From NCBI GenBank assembly GCA_012934845.2, contig WNNJ02002078.1, positions 1-64,000 of the forward strand: a stretch of DNA of 64,000 bases. Reading direction: 5' to 3'. The stretch comes from Pomphorhynchus laevis (taxonomy: Eukaryota; Acanthocephala; Palaeacanthocephala; Echinorhynchida; Pomphorhynchidae). This document shows positions 10,366-21,941 of the stretch, piece by piece (positions within the stretch are counted from its first letter, which is position 1; each line of letters opens with the position of its first letter). A model generated the notes under the pieces. It was not told where the DNA came from, made no database searches, and was given only the letters and a program-made list of their open reading frames with translations. A program made the translations under genes and the position numbers.

Positions 10366-11340
10366 TAGTGGTCCCGACCGTCGAGCCGCAAACCGGTACC
10401 AAGATGTGGATGAATTAGTACAGGGCCGCACCAGAAATAATGAATTATTAGAATTTTATTTATTACATTTGTATTAATATGTTTCTATTTTAATAGATTA
10501 CCGGATGCTCTCGTTTTATTATTGTCTCTTAAATGTCAAATTTTAATCACCCAGTAAAATGAATAAAACGAAACATATAAAATTGGAAAGTTTGTTCCAA
10601 TTATAATTGAAGTATTTTGTGCAAAGTAAAAGTCAGTGAAGAGAAAGACATACGGTATACGATTTCAAAGAAAAAGAAAGACTTTTAATAAGCAATACTG
10701 TGATTCCTACTTGAAATATGGATTTATCACTGCAGACGATTCAAACGCACAAATCCCACTTTGAATAGCGTGAGTCGACCGACACTAATGATGCAATGAA
10801 GCCTTAAAACTATTTCACCATTTAGGGACTAAGCACCCAGAATTAAAAACAAAAGGAGAAGAAAAAAGCATGTGCGTCTGGCGGATAGTACTGTGACTCG
10901 GTGAATTAAAGAAGATACCCGAAGACAATGATTCACAATCGTCGGAAAGAATTAATAAATTACAGTGGTACTTCAGGCAGACGAATCTACAGTTATTGAC
11001 GACAAATGTAATATTACTTGTATAAGAACTAATTATTTATAAAGATGTTCATTATGTTATATGCAATATCATTGCAAACTAACAGGCACTGATCAATTCG
11101 CTGGATGATTACATAAAAATAATCATTTTGTGTCGGAATATGCACTGATGAAGCTACTTATTTGAAGGATCATATTAAGAATGTTACAACCGAATGCCAA
11201 TTCACGCATTGCGTCATTCACAAGGAAATACTTGCAAGTCGAAAAATACCATAAGAATTTAACAGCAAGATGACGAGGTAAAGAATGTCGAGCACGGATG
11301 AACGATGCAAGGAAACTCACTTAGCAAAGTCACTTCAAAC
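10366..11340 (+). mobile_element. hAT transposon fragment (ZBED5/FAM200-like), broken
   Basis: The left end reads AGTGGTCCCGACC with a later AAACCGGTACC, like the termini of hAT elements related to ZBED5 and SCAND3. From 10,640 the plus strand encodes decayed pieces of the transposase: SYLKYGFI and LFHHLGTKHPELKTK, the BED-finger-linked N-terminus, and FCVGICTDEATYLKDH followed by TECQFTHCVIHKEILASRK, the catalytic-region block with its TD and CxxH. Stops and frame changes are frequent and the rest of the transposase and the right terminus are missing or unrecognisable. It lies at the 3' end of the kinesin gene on the opposite strand. Confidence 0.7.
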
Positions 11341-11635
11341 GTTGAAGTTAAAAAGCTCAGAGATGAATCCTTCTAGATACTTGGTTGATACTAGAAGTGA
11401 AAGAGGCATCAAACTGAGCAATATGGCTAGAGGTGGTAGACATTGATAATGGTGAAATATACAAATCTTAAAAGTTACCGCTAAATGTTTTGGGTTATAC
11501 TGAAGTAGAATATGGTAGGTTACTAAGAATCGCGACACCTGGAGTAACCTGATTTGCAGATTAACTTCACGACCCAATATACAGGTCAGTGTACACATAT
11601 TTAATTCCAAATCCTAAATTTCCAAAAGAACTTAC

Positions 11636-11907
11636 AACTATTTTTGATTTTAGCTTTAGAATTTTGCTTCGGTACATAGCTCTCAGTTCTTCTTCAACTT
11701 GAAGTACTCTGTTGTTCAGCGAGTTTTCCCAAGCTTTCTCTAATGCTTTGATTTCTTCCTCGTGCTCTCTTTCTGTTTCTTCAAGCTGCGTCGACCAGTC
11801 ATTCAGAATTCTGTTGTTATGATTTTGTAGGTCCAAGTTTGACTTTTTCTCAAGAATCAATTCTTCAATTAAAGCTTTCTTCGACCATAATTTAAATCCA
11901 TATTGGT
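11636..11907 (-). CDS. KIF20-like: Kinesin-6 exon 10 (coiled-coil stalk)
   Basis: 272 bases. The encoded peptide is strongly helical: LIEELILEKKSNLDLQ, then TQLEETEREHEEEIKALEKA and VLQVEEELRAMYRSKI, with heptad spacing typical of the stalk. A consensus donor GTAAGT follows 11,636. No later exon was recognised; read-through would end the protein at 11,567, giving about 589 residues, close to Subito-type kinesins. Confidence 0.8.
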
Positions 11908-14900
11908 CTTAAATTGAAAATCGAAATTAAATCGAATATCATAGATTAAATATTCTCATTTTCAAAATGCACTACAATGATAATTGCTTGCTAATAAAGC
12001 ATATTTAGCCTTAATGAAATTTTAGAATTAACTTACTCAAATCGCATTAAAGATAATTCAAAATTCAACTAACATTTAAATTAATCAAATCTACCATTTA
12101 AGTATACAAAACTAATTAGAGAGTTTGAAAATACTTTTTTAAAATTAAGGCCCTAAAATTAATAATTAATAACTAATTGATGGCGTTAATAACTAATTAA
12201 TTAATACACTTTTTTATTTAAAAAACCATATTCATTAAATATAATATCGCAAATCATTACTCGTCAATTGTTTGAATTTATAAAATAAAAAAAAACATTT
12301 ATTATCTTTAATTACAATGATTATCTAAGCAAAAAAATATGTGTTGGAAATCATCACGAGATGATTTTCAACTAAAGAGATCTTATATCGCAATTTCGAA
12401 GTTTTTGAAGTTAAATTTGGTAATCTAAACTGATATTGATTATCGAGTAAGCTACGACAGTACATTTATATAAAAACCAAGAGAAAAGGACAAGATCGAA
12501 AGATTCATATCTCGATCAGAAAATAAAATTTAATCGTTCACTGAAAACATTGAGGAAGAGACTAAACAGAAATGTGAATATGACACGTAAAGGAATTTAA
12601 GCAGTTAATATCAACGGTTAACTATGTTAGTTAATACTATATTGTGATAATTAGGTTCTTATGAGATCTGTTTTTGAATAGCAAATTCTGCTCATTATGC
12701 TTGAAATGCAATCACCGCACGCATTTGAATCAATTGCTATGTTGAGTCAAGAAATAAGTTGAAACATTGCACATCATTATATAATTAAAAGTATTTTGAC
12801 AGTAAAAATGTAATTAATAGTTTAATAATTAATATAGAGTACTAATTTAAAATCAAATTACCATCAATATCTTCAACATTATTGTCTTGTATTTCAGAAG
12901 CCAACGATTGACCTATTGATTCAATATAATTATGTGATATCATTGTATTTGGATTCTTGTAATAAACAATATCTCGCTGAGTTGTTCTCACCTAAAGTTT
13001 GAAAGTGAAGACGAACAATTCTAAATTAAACTTATGAAAGTATTAATGAAACATTGATTTCGAGGGTAAAGACGTTATTCTGTGTAGAGAAAATATTATG
13101 CATGTTACATGCAAGTAACATGCATAATAGTATGCTCAGTACTAACATGCATAATAGTATGCTCAGTACTTGCCAGTTAAACAAATATTTAGATTATTTC
13201 GCTATTATTTTATAAGGTGTTTATAAAAATCTTTGAAATCAAAATAGACCAGGGCTCTCAAAACGATTACAGCAATACTTTATATTTGATATATTTTTAT
13301 ATTGATATATTTAGAACCATAGAATTGATTTTAGTGATAGGCCTTCTAACGTATGTCTTACATCATATTTTATCAAAAAATGGTTTTTATTAAAATAAAT
13401 AAATACATCAAATAATAAAATAATTAAATAATTAAATACATCAAAATCATTATGCTGCATATAAATTAATATTCATTAATATTCATTAATATATTAACAT
13501 ATTGGTTAATATTCTGCATAATAATATTATTATGAAAATGTTAACAATCATTTACGCCAGACGCGAAAAAACGACGATAGCAGCATTTGATACCGTTTCG
13601 TCATCACTATGACTCATCAGTGCCAGATCCCTCCCATTGCTGAATACAGAAGAGGACTAGTAGACGGCAAGAAACAAATTATGCGTATGAGGTACTAGAG
13701 CACCTCTAGTAAGAGTGCTAAACCAGAACTACGGCTTCACCAAATAGGATAATTAGAAAAAGCACTGGCAAATACTAGCGCAGGAATCTTTTATATTGGC
13801 TAATTTCTTTTAATTATGAATTTCTCAAACGATACTCTTACGTTACTAGAGGTGTTCTAGTACCTCATACACATGAATCGTTTCTTGCCGTCTGCTAGTC
13901 CTCCTCTGCATCCAGCAGTGGGAGTGATCTAACACTAATGAGTCATTGTGATAACGAAACGGTATCTAATACTGTTATCGTCGTTCTTTCGGGTCTGGCT
14001 TAAATGATATTATGAATTTCTCAAACGATACTCTTACGTTACTAGAGGTGTTCTAGTACCTCATACACATGAATCGTTTCTTGCCGTCTGCTAGTCATCC
14101 TCTGCATCCAGCAGTGGGAGTTATCTAACACTAATGAGTCATTGTGATAACGAAACGGTATCTAATACTGTTATCGTCGTTCTTTCGGGTCTGGCTTAAA
14201 TGATTGTTAACATAATTTACGCAGAATAGTATCGTTTGAGAAATTAATAATATTAGGAAAATATTATGTCAAATATTTGTTTTAATTGATGTGCTATGAT
14301 TTATACCTTATCGATAAAATTAATTTGTTATTAACGAATGTTGACTTTCCTCAACGTGTGAAGTTTACTTCAAATAATTTGTAATTAAATAAAATAAACA
14401 AAACATATCACATTAAGATAAAAGATCGAAAATTAAAATAAAATAAATTGTTAAATATTATCAATAAAATATTAATTCATCATTTGGTCGGCTTCATAAA
14501 TTATCCTCGTGTAAATTATCCTCGGCTTCATAAATTATCCTTCACACGAGGATAATTTATGAAGCCGACCAAATGATGATACTCGCTCGTGTATGCAATT
14601 ATTCATTCTAAAATATTAATTGTTCAAGTCTTAATTAAAGAATAAAATAAAAATATTATATCAATTCTATAATATTTTCAATTATTAAAAAACACTGAAT
14701 ATATTAATACCTGTTGAGCCATAGCAGTAAATCTTAGAGCATTTAAATTTTGATCGAATGAGTCGTAATTCTGAGATATATTAGCGATCATTCGGATCAG
14801 ACCAAAACCAACAAAATATGGTTGAAAGAGACGAGTTAATTTTGATTCACGATAAGAAGGTTTGATACTTGCACGGTTTCTAAATCAAGAAATAACATAA

Positions 14901-17900
14901 AAATAACGTTCAGTTATGTCAACCGTAGTCTAGCTATTTGCAAATTTCCGAAATTTTTATATTTGATTGATACATATAGATATACCCACATCGCGTATCA
15001 ATATGGGTTATGATAATCGTTCAGAATATTTTGAATATTATAATCGTATAATTGTGATGTAATTTATAAACTATAAATTAGGGATCAATTCAATTGTAAT
15101 GGATCAATTCAATTGGTAGTTAATTTTACAACAGATAAAACAAATCAAATAGTTAATAAATATTATTGAATTTGGTTGTTAAATCTTAGTCAAAAGGAAA
15201 TTGAATAAACTAATTTGTACCAGATATGAATATACACCCTCAGATCTGGAGCACTTAAAATGTGATTGCGGTGGAAACATTACTATTAGTAGTGCATTTT
15301 CATTCAAAAATGCGTACTGCTTATTACACGTCAGAACGCTATTTGTGACATCATAGTATCTACCCAGACAGGCCGTTTTCATTTGAAAAATTCGTACCAA
15401 TTTTATCACACGTTCTGATTTGATTAATTTTAAATACGAAACTACGACTCAAAGACAAAAACGCTCGCTTAGACATTATTTATTCTGGCTCCTTTGCATG
15501 AACATTTGAGCAATTTTTTTAAAGCTAGCATATTTTCAGTGCATACGCAACCTTAGGTCAATTGAAACCCGTCATTTTCAATTGAATTAAACAAATCGCA
15601 AAAGTTATCAAGATACAGTAAATGAGTTGCTCTGATTGATTATGGCAATTTCATTTCGTTCGAGTTTTTAGACTGTAAAGACATAATCAACAGAACAAAT
15701 GAAGTGTAGAAATCAACTGCTTCCAAGTAAACTAAGTTGAGGAATTTAAAATATGCAGGCAGGATAGTAATTATGTAAGTATTACTTCGCAATTATTAGA
15801 TCAGCATCCCCTGCTTAAGACCTCTACGATCACTCAAGGCTACTTTTAACATGTAGTCAAATAAATATCAACTACAAATTTCAAATTCAATGCCCATTCG
15901 GGATGACTTATATCATTGTATTTTATTAAATTAATTATTTTATCAAAAATATATTATTTAAATTATTAAATAATAATTAAAAAGAAATTAAAAAAAAACA
16001 ATTATCTATAAAATAGTTTCGATATTAACTCTATATTATGAGTAATAAATATCAACACTAAAAACAGTGACTAAAATATGTCCTCGTTGTTTGAAATTTT
16101 TAAAACTAGAAGAAATAAAAAGATATTTATAATATATTTAGATTATGTTTGAAAACTTTAAGTAACATACTTTGATTTTGGCCTTAAACAATCGATACAT
16201 CTATGTAGAGCCGAAAGTGAACTATTGATCTTACAAGTTTCTGTTAAATTACTTCCAGTTGCACCAGAACTTTTGCAACGCTCCGAACCAGCCAAGTCAC
16301 AAAATTCAATGCTTAAAGAAAATACAAAAACATTAAAGTAAACAAGATAATTATTAATTAATGTTTAATAACAAATTCATTAATTATAAATTAAATAGTT
16401 CATAACATATAATTATTATAATTAATTATTATCCGATAAATAATTTAAATTTAAAAATCTCTATGGTTTATCCTTTTAGTTTTAACTCTTCGTTTTGATG
16501 GAGAGGCCAAATGCACTATAAAATTTGATACATTCAACTACTTATCAAAGTGAGTTTAGAAGTTTAGATAACAGTTTTTTATCTAAACATTTTTAAAAGT
16601 TTAGAGATAACTATATAGAAGTTTCACTATTATATGATCGATATATCACATTCTTATTAATTCATGTAAATTGTCTTGGTTTGATTTCAAATAAAAAATC
16701 AGATTATGAATTGAACTCAAAAATCAATAATTATAATAAATTGTAATATGTAACAATAAATATATTATATATTACAATCAAGATACTATATATTTTATAA
16801 CATAATTTGCATATTATAATATATGCCAGATTCATATTTTTAATAACATTCTAATAATTTAAATCACATTAATAACATTTAGTCACATTCATATCATTAT
16901 TAGCTAATCCGTTATTAACAAACCGTTGTTTAAAACGTCCGACTCGTAAGTTTAAAATTATCACCAAATTTAACATTCACGTTAGCAGCAAATTAAACAG
17001 ATGAAATAGCTGCAGTTGTGCAGAAAAAATTTGAAAAGAAAACGGAACAATTTTATCCAACAGTTGATATACAAATTGAACGTTTGTTTCTGGTTATGCT
17101 AACTATAAAATTAACTATTTCATCGGCTAGCGAAATATAGAAATAAATTAGTGTTTACTGATCCCGCTCCAGAAATCAGTGGTTTGTAAACAAAATGTTT
17201 TATCCTTGAAAAATATTCACGTATTCGCAAATCGATAAGAAACCGAACGATTTTAACAAAACGATAACATACTTCCTTATTGCTATTTTATTTTGATGTT
17301 TGCTCTCCGTTATGAATGCAATTGAGAAAATTGAATGAGAACGAGAAGAATTTGTATTAAGCAGAGTGTGAGCCATTTGCAATTTCATACGCCCCATATC
17401 GAAAAGATAAATTAACTCGGACGATGTAAAAACCGGAATTCGTGTAAGATCTTTGACAAAAGGATAGCCCTTTGTGTCTTCCCCAACGACAACAGCACGA
17501 CGTCTTGGTGAAAGTAAATCAAACACTAAGTTGTTGTACACTTCAACGTATGAACACCATATTCCACAGGCTTCGATTTCATCGGTAAAGCATATTTCAG
17601 TAACTTCGTAAAATTGTACATTTGAATGAATATCGCTGTCTTAAATGGACAGTGAAATAAAAATTAAATTTAAAATTAAAAGTAAATATATTTAAATATT
17701 AAAATTAAAGGTTTAAAAATTTCTAAAAAAAATTAATACCTTCAAACTGTTCATAAAATATTCCATCTCTGAACTGCTCGGGATCTTGAAGAAATGTGTT
17801 AATGCACTACAAGAAATACATTACTTTTAAAAGCGTTAAAAATAACCTTTAGGGATTTGCGTGTCGCCTTAGTTGATAAGGGTTTGCGGTAACTCAGTAT

Positions 17901-20900
17901 TTTTTCAAAATTGATCTCCATCGGATAGTTTATTGTTATCGGGACTGTGTTTGGATACATAACCCGGCATTTACGAATAATGTTAAACAGAGAGGAAGCA
18001 AAATGGGGTATTATTCCGGGATTACTGTCGTTACCTAAAAACAATATTGCAGCTCGAACAACGAATATTATTTAACTAGAAAAAAACAACAAAATATATT
18101 TTAATTTTAAATGTATTTAAATTAAATTAATAAATTAACAAAAATATTATATATTCTAATGTATTAATAAATATATTAACATATTTAATATAAAAATATA
18201 TTATTTTAAAAACAGATTAGTCGACAACATGCGTAACAATATTGCAGCTCGAACAACGAATAGAAATCAATGTTGTTAATTAAAACAACGAAATATATTT
18301 TAATTTTAAATAAATTAACAAAAATATAATTAATATATTAATAAATATATTAATATATAAAAATATATTATTTTAAAAACAAATTAGACAGGACTTGTGC
18401 TATTATATCGACAACATGCGTATTAATATAGAGACAAGATTAATTAAGAAGCTATTTAATTTATCATTTTAAATGATCAGCTAATGATATGAAACATGTG
18501 TTGAAATGCATATAAAAATGGCAATAATAATCAAGGAAGTATAACATCATTAATAATTACTTGTGAGTCAGAGTACATTTTAGCATTAAAATATCCAAAC
18601 AGAAAATTAGCGTGAGTTCATTCTTAAGATGTTTTGCATCGCACAAAGCCGATTTGAATTTTACTATTCAAATTTAAATATCCATAACGGTTTAGTTTGA
18701 TAACATTAACTCTGCTGTTTGATAGATAATACTTCGGTGGTCAATATATTTCTTAATTATTACTTAAAAGCTCACTTTGCTAACGAAGTGAGTTTTTAAA
18801 GTGTGAAAAACATGGAATGAATAAAAAATCAAAAAAAACCTTTATAGAATTAAAAATCAGTTTTGACATCAAAAAATAGTAATTCATTAGTAACTCAAAT
18901 ATTAAATTATTAAAAAATTAACATTTTTAAAAATATTGCAAAATCAAATTACAAGTAGGAAATTATACAGAATAGGAAGCATAAAAGTATAAAATTCGTT
19001 TAAGCAATAGTATTCGGTAAATGTAAAACAGAACAAAATTAAACTTTAAAGAATTAGTTACCCCGCATAGTGTAAGACTTTCCACTGTTTGTAATCCCGT
19101 AAGCAAATACCAAAACGCTTCTCGAGTTCATTATCTGCTCTATACACGGAACAACCATTTTAACAAAGATATCCTAGAAAAAATACCGAAGAACATGATA
19201 AACATTACACAATTGCTGAATAAAAAATATTGATAATGATTCATAATGAATCATTATAATGATTCATAATGAATCATTATAATGATTCATATACATGAAA
19301 TTGTAATTCAATTGGTGAAACAAGAAGTGTTTCAGTTCGAATTACAGAAATCTTTTGTATCTTAAAATTAATTAACGACGACCCGTATTAATAAAAATTA
19401 TAAAAAAGCATCGAAAGTTTAAGATGATTTTTTTGTAAATAGTGTTCGAAGTGGTTTTTAAACATTTGGTAAAACAAAAAATATATATTGCAGATTTGTA
19501 AAGTTAACGAATAATGTTTAATAATAATGTTCACTTTAATGTTTCACTTTAAGTGAAAATTTTAATTTCGATTTAAATAAACCGAGAATTCAGTGTCTTA
19601 TATTGTAATAAACGCATTTACAATAACACGGCAAATACTACGTCCATCATGTATAAAACATATTAAAAATCACCTGAAGATATACTCTGCTACAACATTG
19701 CTCAAATTTGTCCTTATAAGACAATTCTACGAACCATTTAAATTATAACGAGGAATTATTCAGTAAAAATAAATCACATATTTTTGAAATAAATTTGTTT
19801 GTAAAATGATGATATTAAGATAATAATCAAAAAATTTGAAATTTTGATAATCAAAACAATTAAAATTTGTTTGGTTATTATAAATGTAACAGCCAAGAAT
19901 CCTTGTCATTTGGAATTGAATCAAAATTTACAAAGAATACGAAAATTTTGATTGTCAAGTCTTCCCAATTTTAGCATACATTCAGTTTAGATCTGCTTAT
20001 ACTGTTTTGAAATGCTTATCAACAGCTTGTCTATGAAATTAGTGACGTGTATGTATAATATATTATATATATTATTATATTATATATAATATATTATATT
20101 GCTGAAATAACGTTGAGTACGCAATATATTGCTGACATAACGTTGAGTACGAAATACAATTATATGCATAATAAAAGTGGACTCTTTTATTCGATATTAA
20201 AATGTGATGTTATATATAGGCGATAATAATGTGAATACTCAATATACAACCTTTTTATGGACTTATTCATGAGTGGACTCGTGAATAAGTGACTTTTTAC
20301 AGTAAGCGACTATTAATAAGGGACTCATGAATAAGTGAATCATGAATAATGACTTTTTATGGACTCACACAGAATTTAATAAATATAAGAACTAAGTTAT
20401 ATGGCTTAAAGTCGATTATACGGTTTGATAACATTTATACTCAAATTTAAGCTTATTTAAGTTTTAAAATATTTATATGCTAAAATGTCATATTTAGCTA
20501 TTTTTATTACAATGTTGGATTTTGTCAATAATTTGATTCTTTGAAAGTAAGTTAGGAATTGCTGGTTTATATAATAGTTGGTCATTTAAACAATAATGTA
20601 TCAAATATCCAAATAATCTCGCATTATAAAATGATGTGATGTTAATAATGTTAAAAACACCTGAAACATTAAAATATACAGCGAATGTGTAAATAAAGGA
20701 TAATTTAAGTAAAATACGATTCGCAACTTTCTTAAAACAACTAACTGTGTGTGAAATTTAGTTTTTCAGGAAACAAATATATTTTTGATTAAAATATGGA
20801 CAAATATTATTACCTCTTGATCGTCGTACTCGCTGAAAACGTGACTAAATTCAAAAACTTCATCGTTGCAACCATCACGTCGAAAATAGGCTGATGTCTC

Positions 20901-21941
20901 GGGGACTTTAACGGTTAAAGTTGTGTTGTCACTGATAGAATAAGTCAAATCCTACTCCAAAAAATATATAATTAATAAATTCTTAAACAAAACAATAAAC
21001 AAAAATATCAGTAAAAATTAAAGTTTTTTAATTTATGTATATAAGAAGAAGGAAAATTTTCTAAATATATCGTAATAAAAGTAAGATAATGAGTTCGAGA
21101 CTCGTTTCAGTAGTAAGGCAGTAAGTTAGGTGCAAATGATTTGAAAGATATCAAGAAAAATTCAAATGTATTCGACGTTTTGCTAGCACTGCTTCGATGC
21201 ACATCCAGTACCTCAATAGATCATCATTAATCGAGATCGAACAGATACATTGTCAAATGCGTAAGCACAATCGCGAAATTAGTGAACGTGAAAGCTGGCA
21301 TTAATTTATACCAACAAAACTATAATAAGTTATTGTGTAATATTACAATATTATGTAACATCGAATGTGTAATTAGCATGGCTAGGCGTATTAATTTTAT
21401 AAATGAAAATTAATTTCCTAAATTAATATCAATAAATAATCTACTAAATAAACTGTAAAGCAAAAGCTATGACAATAAAATTACAATTATTGTAAACGTC
21501 AAATCATTACAAGTTTGATGCCAATCATATCACACATGTTATCATGAATTAAGCAAATCGTGTGCTAGCCATTAAAATTCGTTGATATTTTATACCAGCA
21601 CTTGAATAGATGTAAAGGTCAATAAATGGCCCGCTGGTGAAAAATCGAATATTCAATAGCATTGCCTTATCCTCACGCTATAATACGGCCAACGAGATTT
21701 TTTGTTCCAAATTTTTTGAGCTTGACAGGCCTGGTCGAAATAAATCGCATTTTCGTAACCAATACTAATATGTTGTTAGATTCAGTCTTTATTGTTTAAG
21801 ACTATGTCAAATACTTTAAAAACTTACTTTCGCGAATGGTTGATTTCTAAGTTCATCTTCACTTAGTGGCCTAATTCTCAAAAAAGCCATAAGCTTGTTC
21901 GATTTTGTATCATTATTTTGAGCAATTATAGTGGTAGACAT
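11636..21941 (-). CDS. KIF20-like: Kinesin-6 family motor protein (KIF20/Subito-like), ten exons seen
   Basis: A plus-end microtubule motor of the mitotic kinesin-6 family, which acts at the central spindle and in cytokinesis in other animals. Exons (minus strand): 21941-21828, 20951-20814, 19173-19062, 18034-17847, 17806-17740, 17639-17273, 16311-16171, 14879-14711, 12991-12862, 11907-11636. All junctions are GT-AG, phases agree, and the joined 1,698 bases read 566 codons without a stop. Seen in order: LMAFLRIRPLSEDE (strand 1), P-loop GITNSGKS (residues 110-117), a kinesin-6-style insertion before loop 6, switch I NTNSSRSH (301-308), switch II DLAGSE (334-339), ESKLT (387-391), neck, then a coiled coil (about 490-560). 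KDL and SRSHSIFSI spellings fit KIF20 better than KIF23. The 3' end is uncertain: exon 10 could splice at GTAAGT or read on to a stop at 11,567. Confidence 0.9.
11908..12861. other. Kinesin intron 9
   Basis: AT-rich intron with no recognisable element or conserved block. Confidence 0.6.
12862..12991 (-). CDS. KIF20-like: Kinesin-6 exon 9 (neck)
   Basis: 130 bases starting VRTTQRDIVYYKNPN, a neck region with no strong motif, then an acidic stretch. Accepted because acceptor TTTAG, donor G|GTAATT and both phases fit its neighbours. Confidence 0.78.
13083..13170. repeat. Short tandem duplication in intron 8
   Basis: ACATGCATAATAGTATGCTC followed by AGTACT occurs twice in succession, preceded by a related ATTATGCATGTTACATG. 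A recent small duplication. Confidence 0.7.
13507..13715. repeat. MITE-like repeat, copy 1 (intron 8)
   Basis: About 200 bases beginning ATTCTGCATAATAATATT and TGTTAACAATCATTTACGCC, and running through ACTAGTAGACGGCAAGAAAC to GGTACTAGAGCACCTCTAG. It is the reverse complement of the two units at 13.8-14.2 kb with about 10 percent mismatches. Non-coding, non-autonomous element of unknown family. Confidence 0.7.
13813..14251. repeat. Tandem pair of 196-bp MITE-like units with terminal inverted repeats (intron 8)
   Basis: Two nearly identical 196-bp units (starting at 13,813 and 14,009) lie head to tail, opposite in orientation to the copy at 13.5 kb. The left edge AATTTCTCAAACGATACT is mirrored at the right edge by AGTATCGTTTGAGAAATT (about 14,228-14,245), so the block has terminal inverted repeats. 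Together with copy 1 it can fold back over some 200 bp inside the kinesin transcript. Confidence 0.75.
14477..14579. repeat. Perfect 36-bp palindromic arms in intron 8
   Basis: Arms 14,477-14,512 and 14,544-14,579 are exact reverse complements (TCATCATTTGGTCGGCTTCA at the outer end of the left arm). The 31-bp loop contains a further direct copy of GGCTTCATAAATTATCC. It lies 131 bases downstream, in transcript terms, of exon 8. Confidence 0.85.
14711..14879 (-). CDS. KIF20-like: Kinesin-6 exon 8 (end of motor core)
   Basis: 169 bases with PSYRESKLTRLFQPYFVG, then MIANISQNYDSFDQ and LNALRFTAMAQQ. These are the PYRxSKLT, MIANISP and LRFSxxA elements that close the motor. Ends in phase 0 at CAG|GTATTA. 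Confidence 0.92.
14880..16170. other. Kinesin intron 7
   Basis: AT-rich intron. A short minus-strand frame near 15.2-15.4 kb has no recognisable content and I treat it as chance. Confidence 0.55.
16171..16311 (-). CDS. KIF20-like: Kinesin-6 exon 7 (switch II)
   Basis: 141 bases reading IEFCDLAGSERCKSSGATG and INSSLSALHRCIDCLR. DLAGSE is the switch II motif that senses the gamma phosphate; NSSL is the following conserved helix. Acceptor TTTAAG, donor AA|GTATGT. Confidence 0.92.
16312..17272. other. Kinesin intron 6
   Basis: AT-rich intron with nothing recognised. Confidence 0.55.
17273..17639 (-). CDS. KIF20-like: Kinesin-6 exon 6 (switch I)
   Basis: 367 bases, the largest exon. Contains IWCSYVEVYNNLVFDLL, the conserved EVYN strand, GEDTKGYPFVKDL, and switch I in LLNTNSSRSHSIFSI (residues 301-308 are NTNSSRSH). 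Left in phase 2 at AA|GTATGT. Confidence 0.92.
17740..17806 (-). CDS. KIF20-like: Kinesin-6 exon 5 (insertion loop)
   Basis: 67 bases encoding INTFLQDPEQFRDGIFYEQF, part of the poorly conserved kinesin-6 loop insertion. Chosen because it joins exons 4 and 6 in frame with GT-AG borders (acceptor TTGTAG, donor G|GTATTA). The other frames contain stops or do not join. Confidence 0.75.
17847..18034 (-). CDS. KIF20-like: Kinesin-6 exon 4
   Basis: 188 bases. Completes the Gly codon and reads NDSNPGIIPHFASSLFNII, the kinesin G-x-x-PGIIPR-like helix, followed by a basic stretch that forms the start of the long insertion typical of kinesin-6. Phase 0 at the end; the donor AAG|GTTATT is weak but keeps the frame into exon 5. 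Confidence 0.82.
18043..18430. repeat. Tandem duplication of ~194 bp in intron 3
   Basis: AATATTGCAGCTCGAACAAC occurs at 18,043 and again at 18,237, and the AT-rich text after it, up to CGACAACATGCGTA, is repeated with small gaps. The duplication lies next to exon 4 and includes an extra acceptor-like stretch, but does not duplicate coding sequence. Confidence 0.75.
18431..19061. other. Rest of kinesin intron 3
   Basis: AT-rich, nothing recognised. Confidence 0.5.
19062..19173 (-). CDS. KIF20-like: Kinesin-6 exon 3 (P-loop)
   Basis: 112 bases, entered in phase 0, left in phase 1. It encodes DIFVKMVVPCIEQI and FAYGITNSGKSYTM; GITNSGKS is the ATP-binding P-loop with Ser in place of the usual last Thr. 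Acceptor TTCTAG, donor G|GTAACT. Confidence 0.9.
19174..20813. other. Kinesin intron 2
   Basis: AT-rich intron with small tandem repeats: an ATAATGATTCATAATGAATC run near 19,240-19,290, a TA-rich palindromic run at 20,050-20,100 and a doubled TTGCTGACATAACGTTGAGTA unit at 20,098-20,150. No coding or RNA feature recognised. Confidence 0.55.
20814..20951 (-). CDS. KIF20-like: Kinesin-6 exon 2
   Basis: 46 codons, phase 0 on both sides (acceptor ...AGTAG, donor GAG|GTAATA). Ends in EVFEFSHVFSEYDDQE, the F-x-F-D/S-x-V-F strand that leads to the P-loop in all kinesins. Confidence 0.88.
20952..21827. other. Kinesin intron 1
   Basis: AT-rich intron with nothing recognised. Confidence 0.5.
21828..21941 (-). 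CDS. KIF20-like: Kinesin-6 exon 1 (start codon, strand 1 of the motor)
   Basis: Starts at ATG 21,941 and encodes 38 residues, MSTTIIAQNNDT then LMAFLRIRPLSEDELRNQ, the first strand and RxRP motif of the motor. It ends in phase 0 at a strong donor, AAA|GTAAGT. The ATG gives a short N-terminal extension before the motor, as in Subito-type kinesins. A non-coding first exon upstream cannot be excluded. Confidence 0.88.

Noticed and set aside
11123-11610. Minus-strand frames of 65 and 91 codons as further kinesin exons
   Set aside because: They lie opposite the hAT transposase remnant, lack coiled-coil or kinesin-tail character, and do not join exon 10 with matching phase and splice sites.
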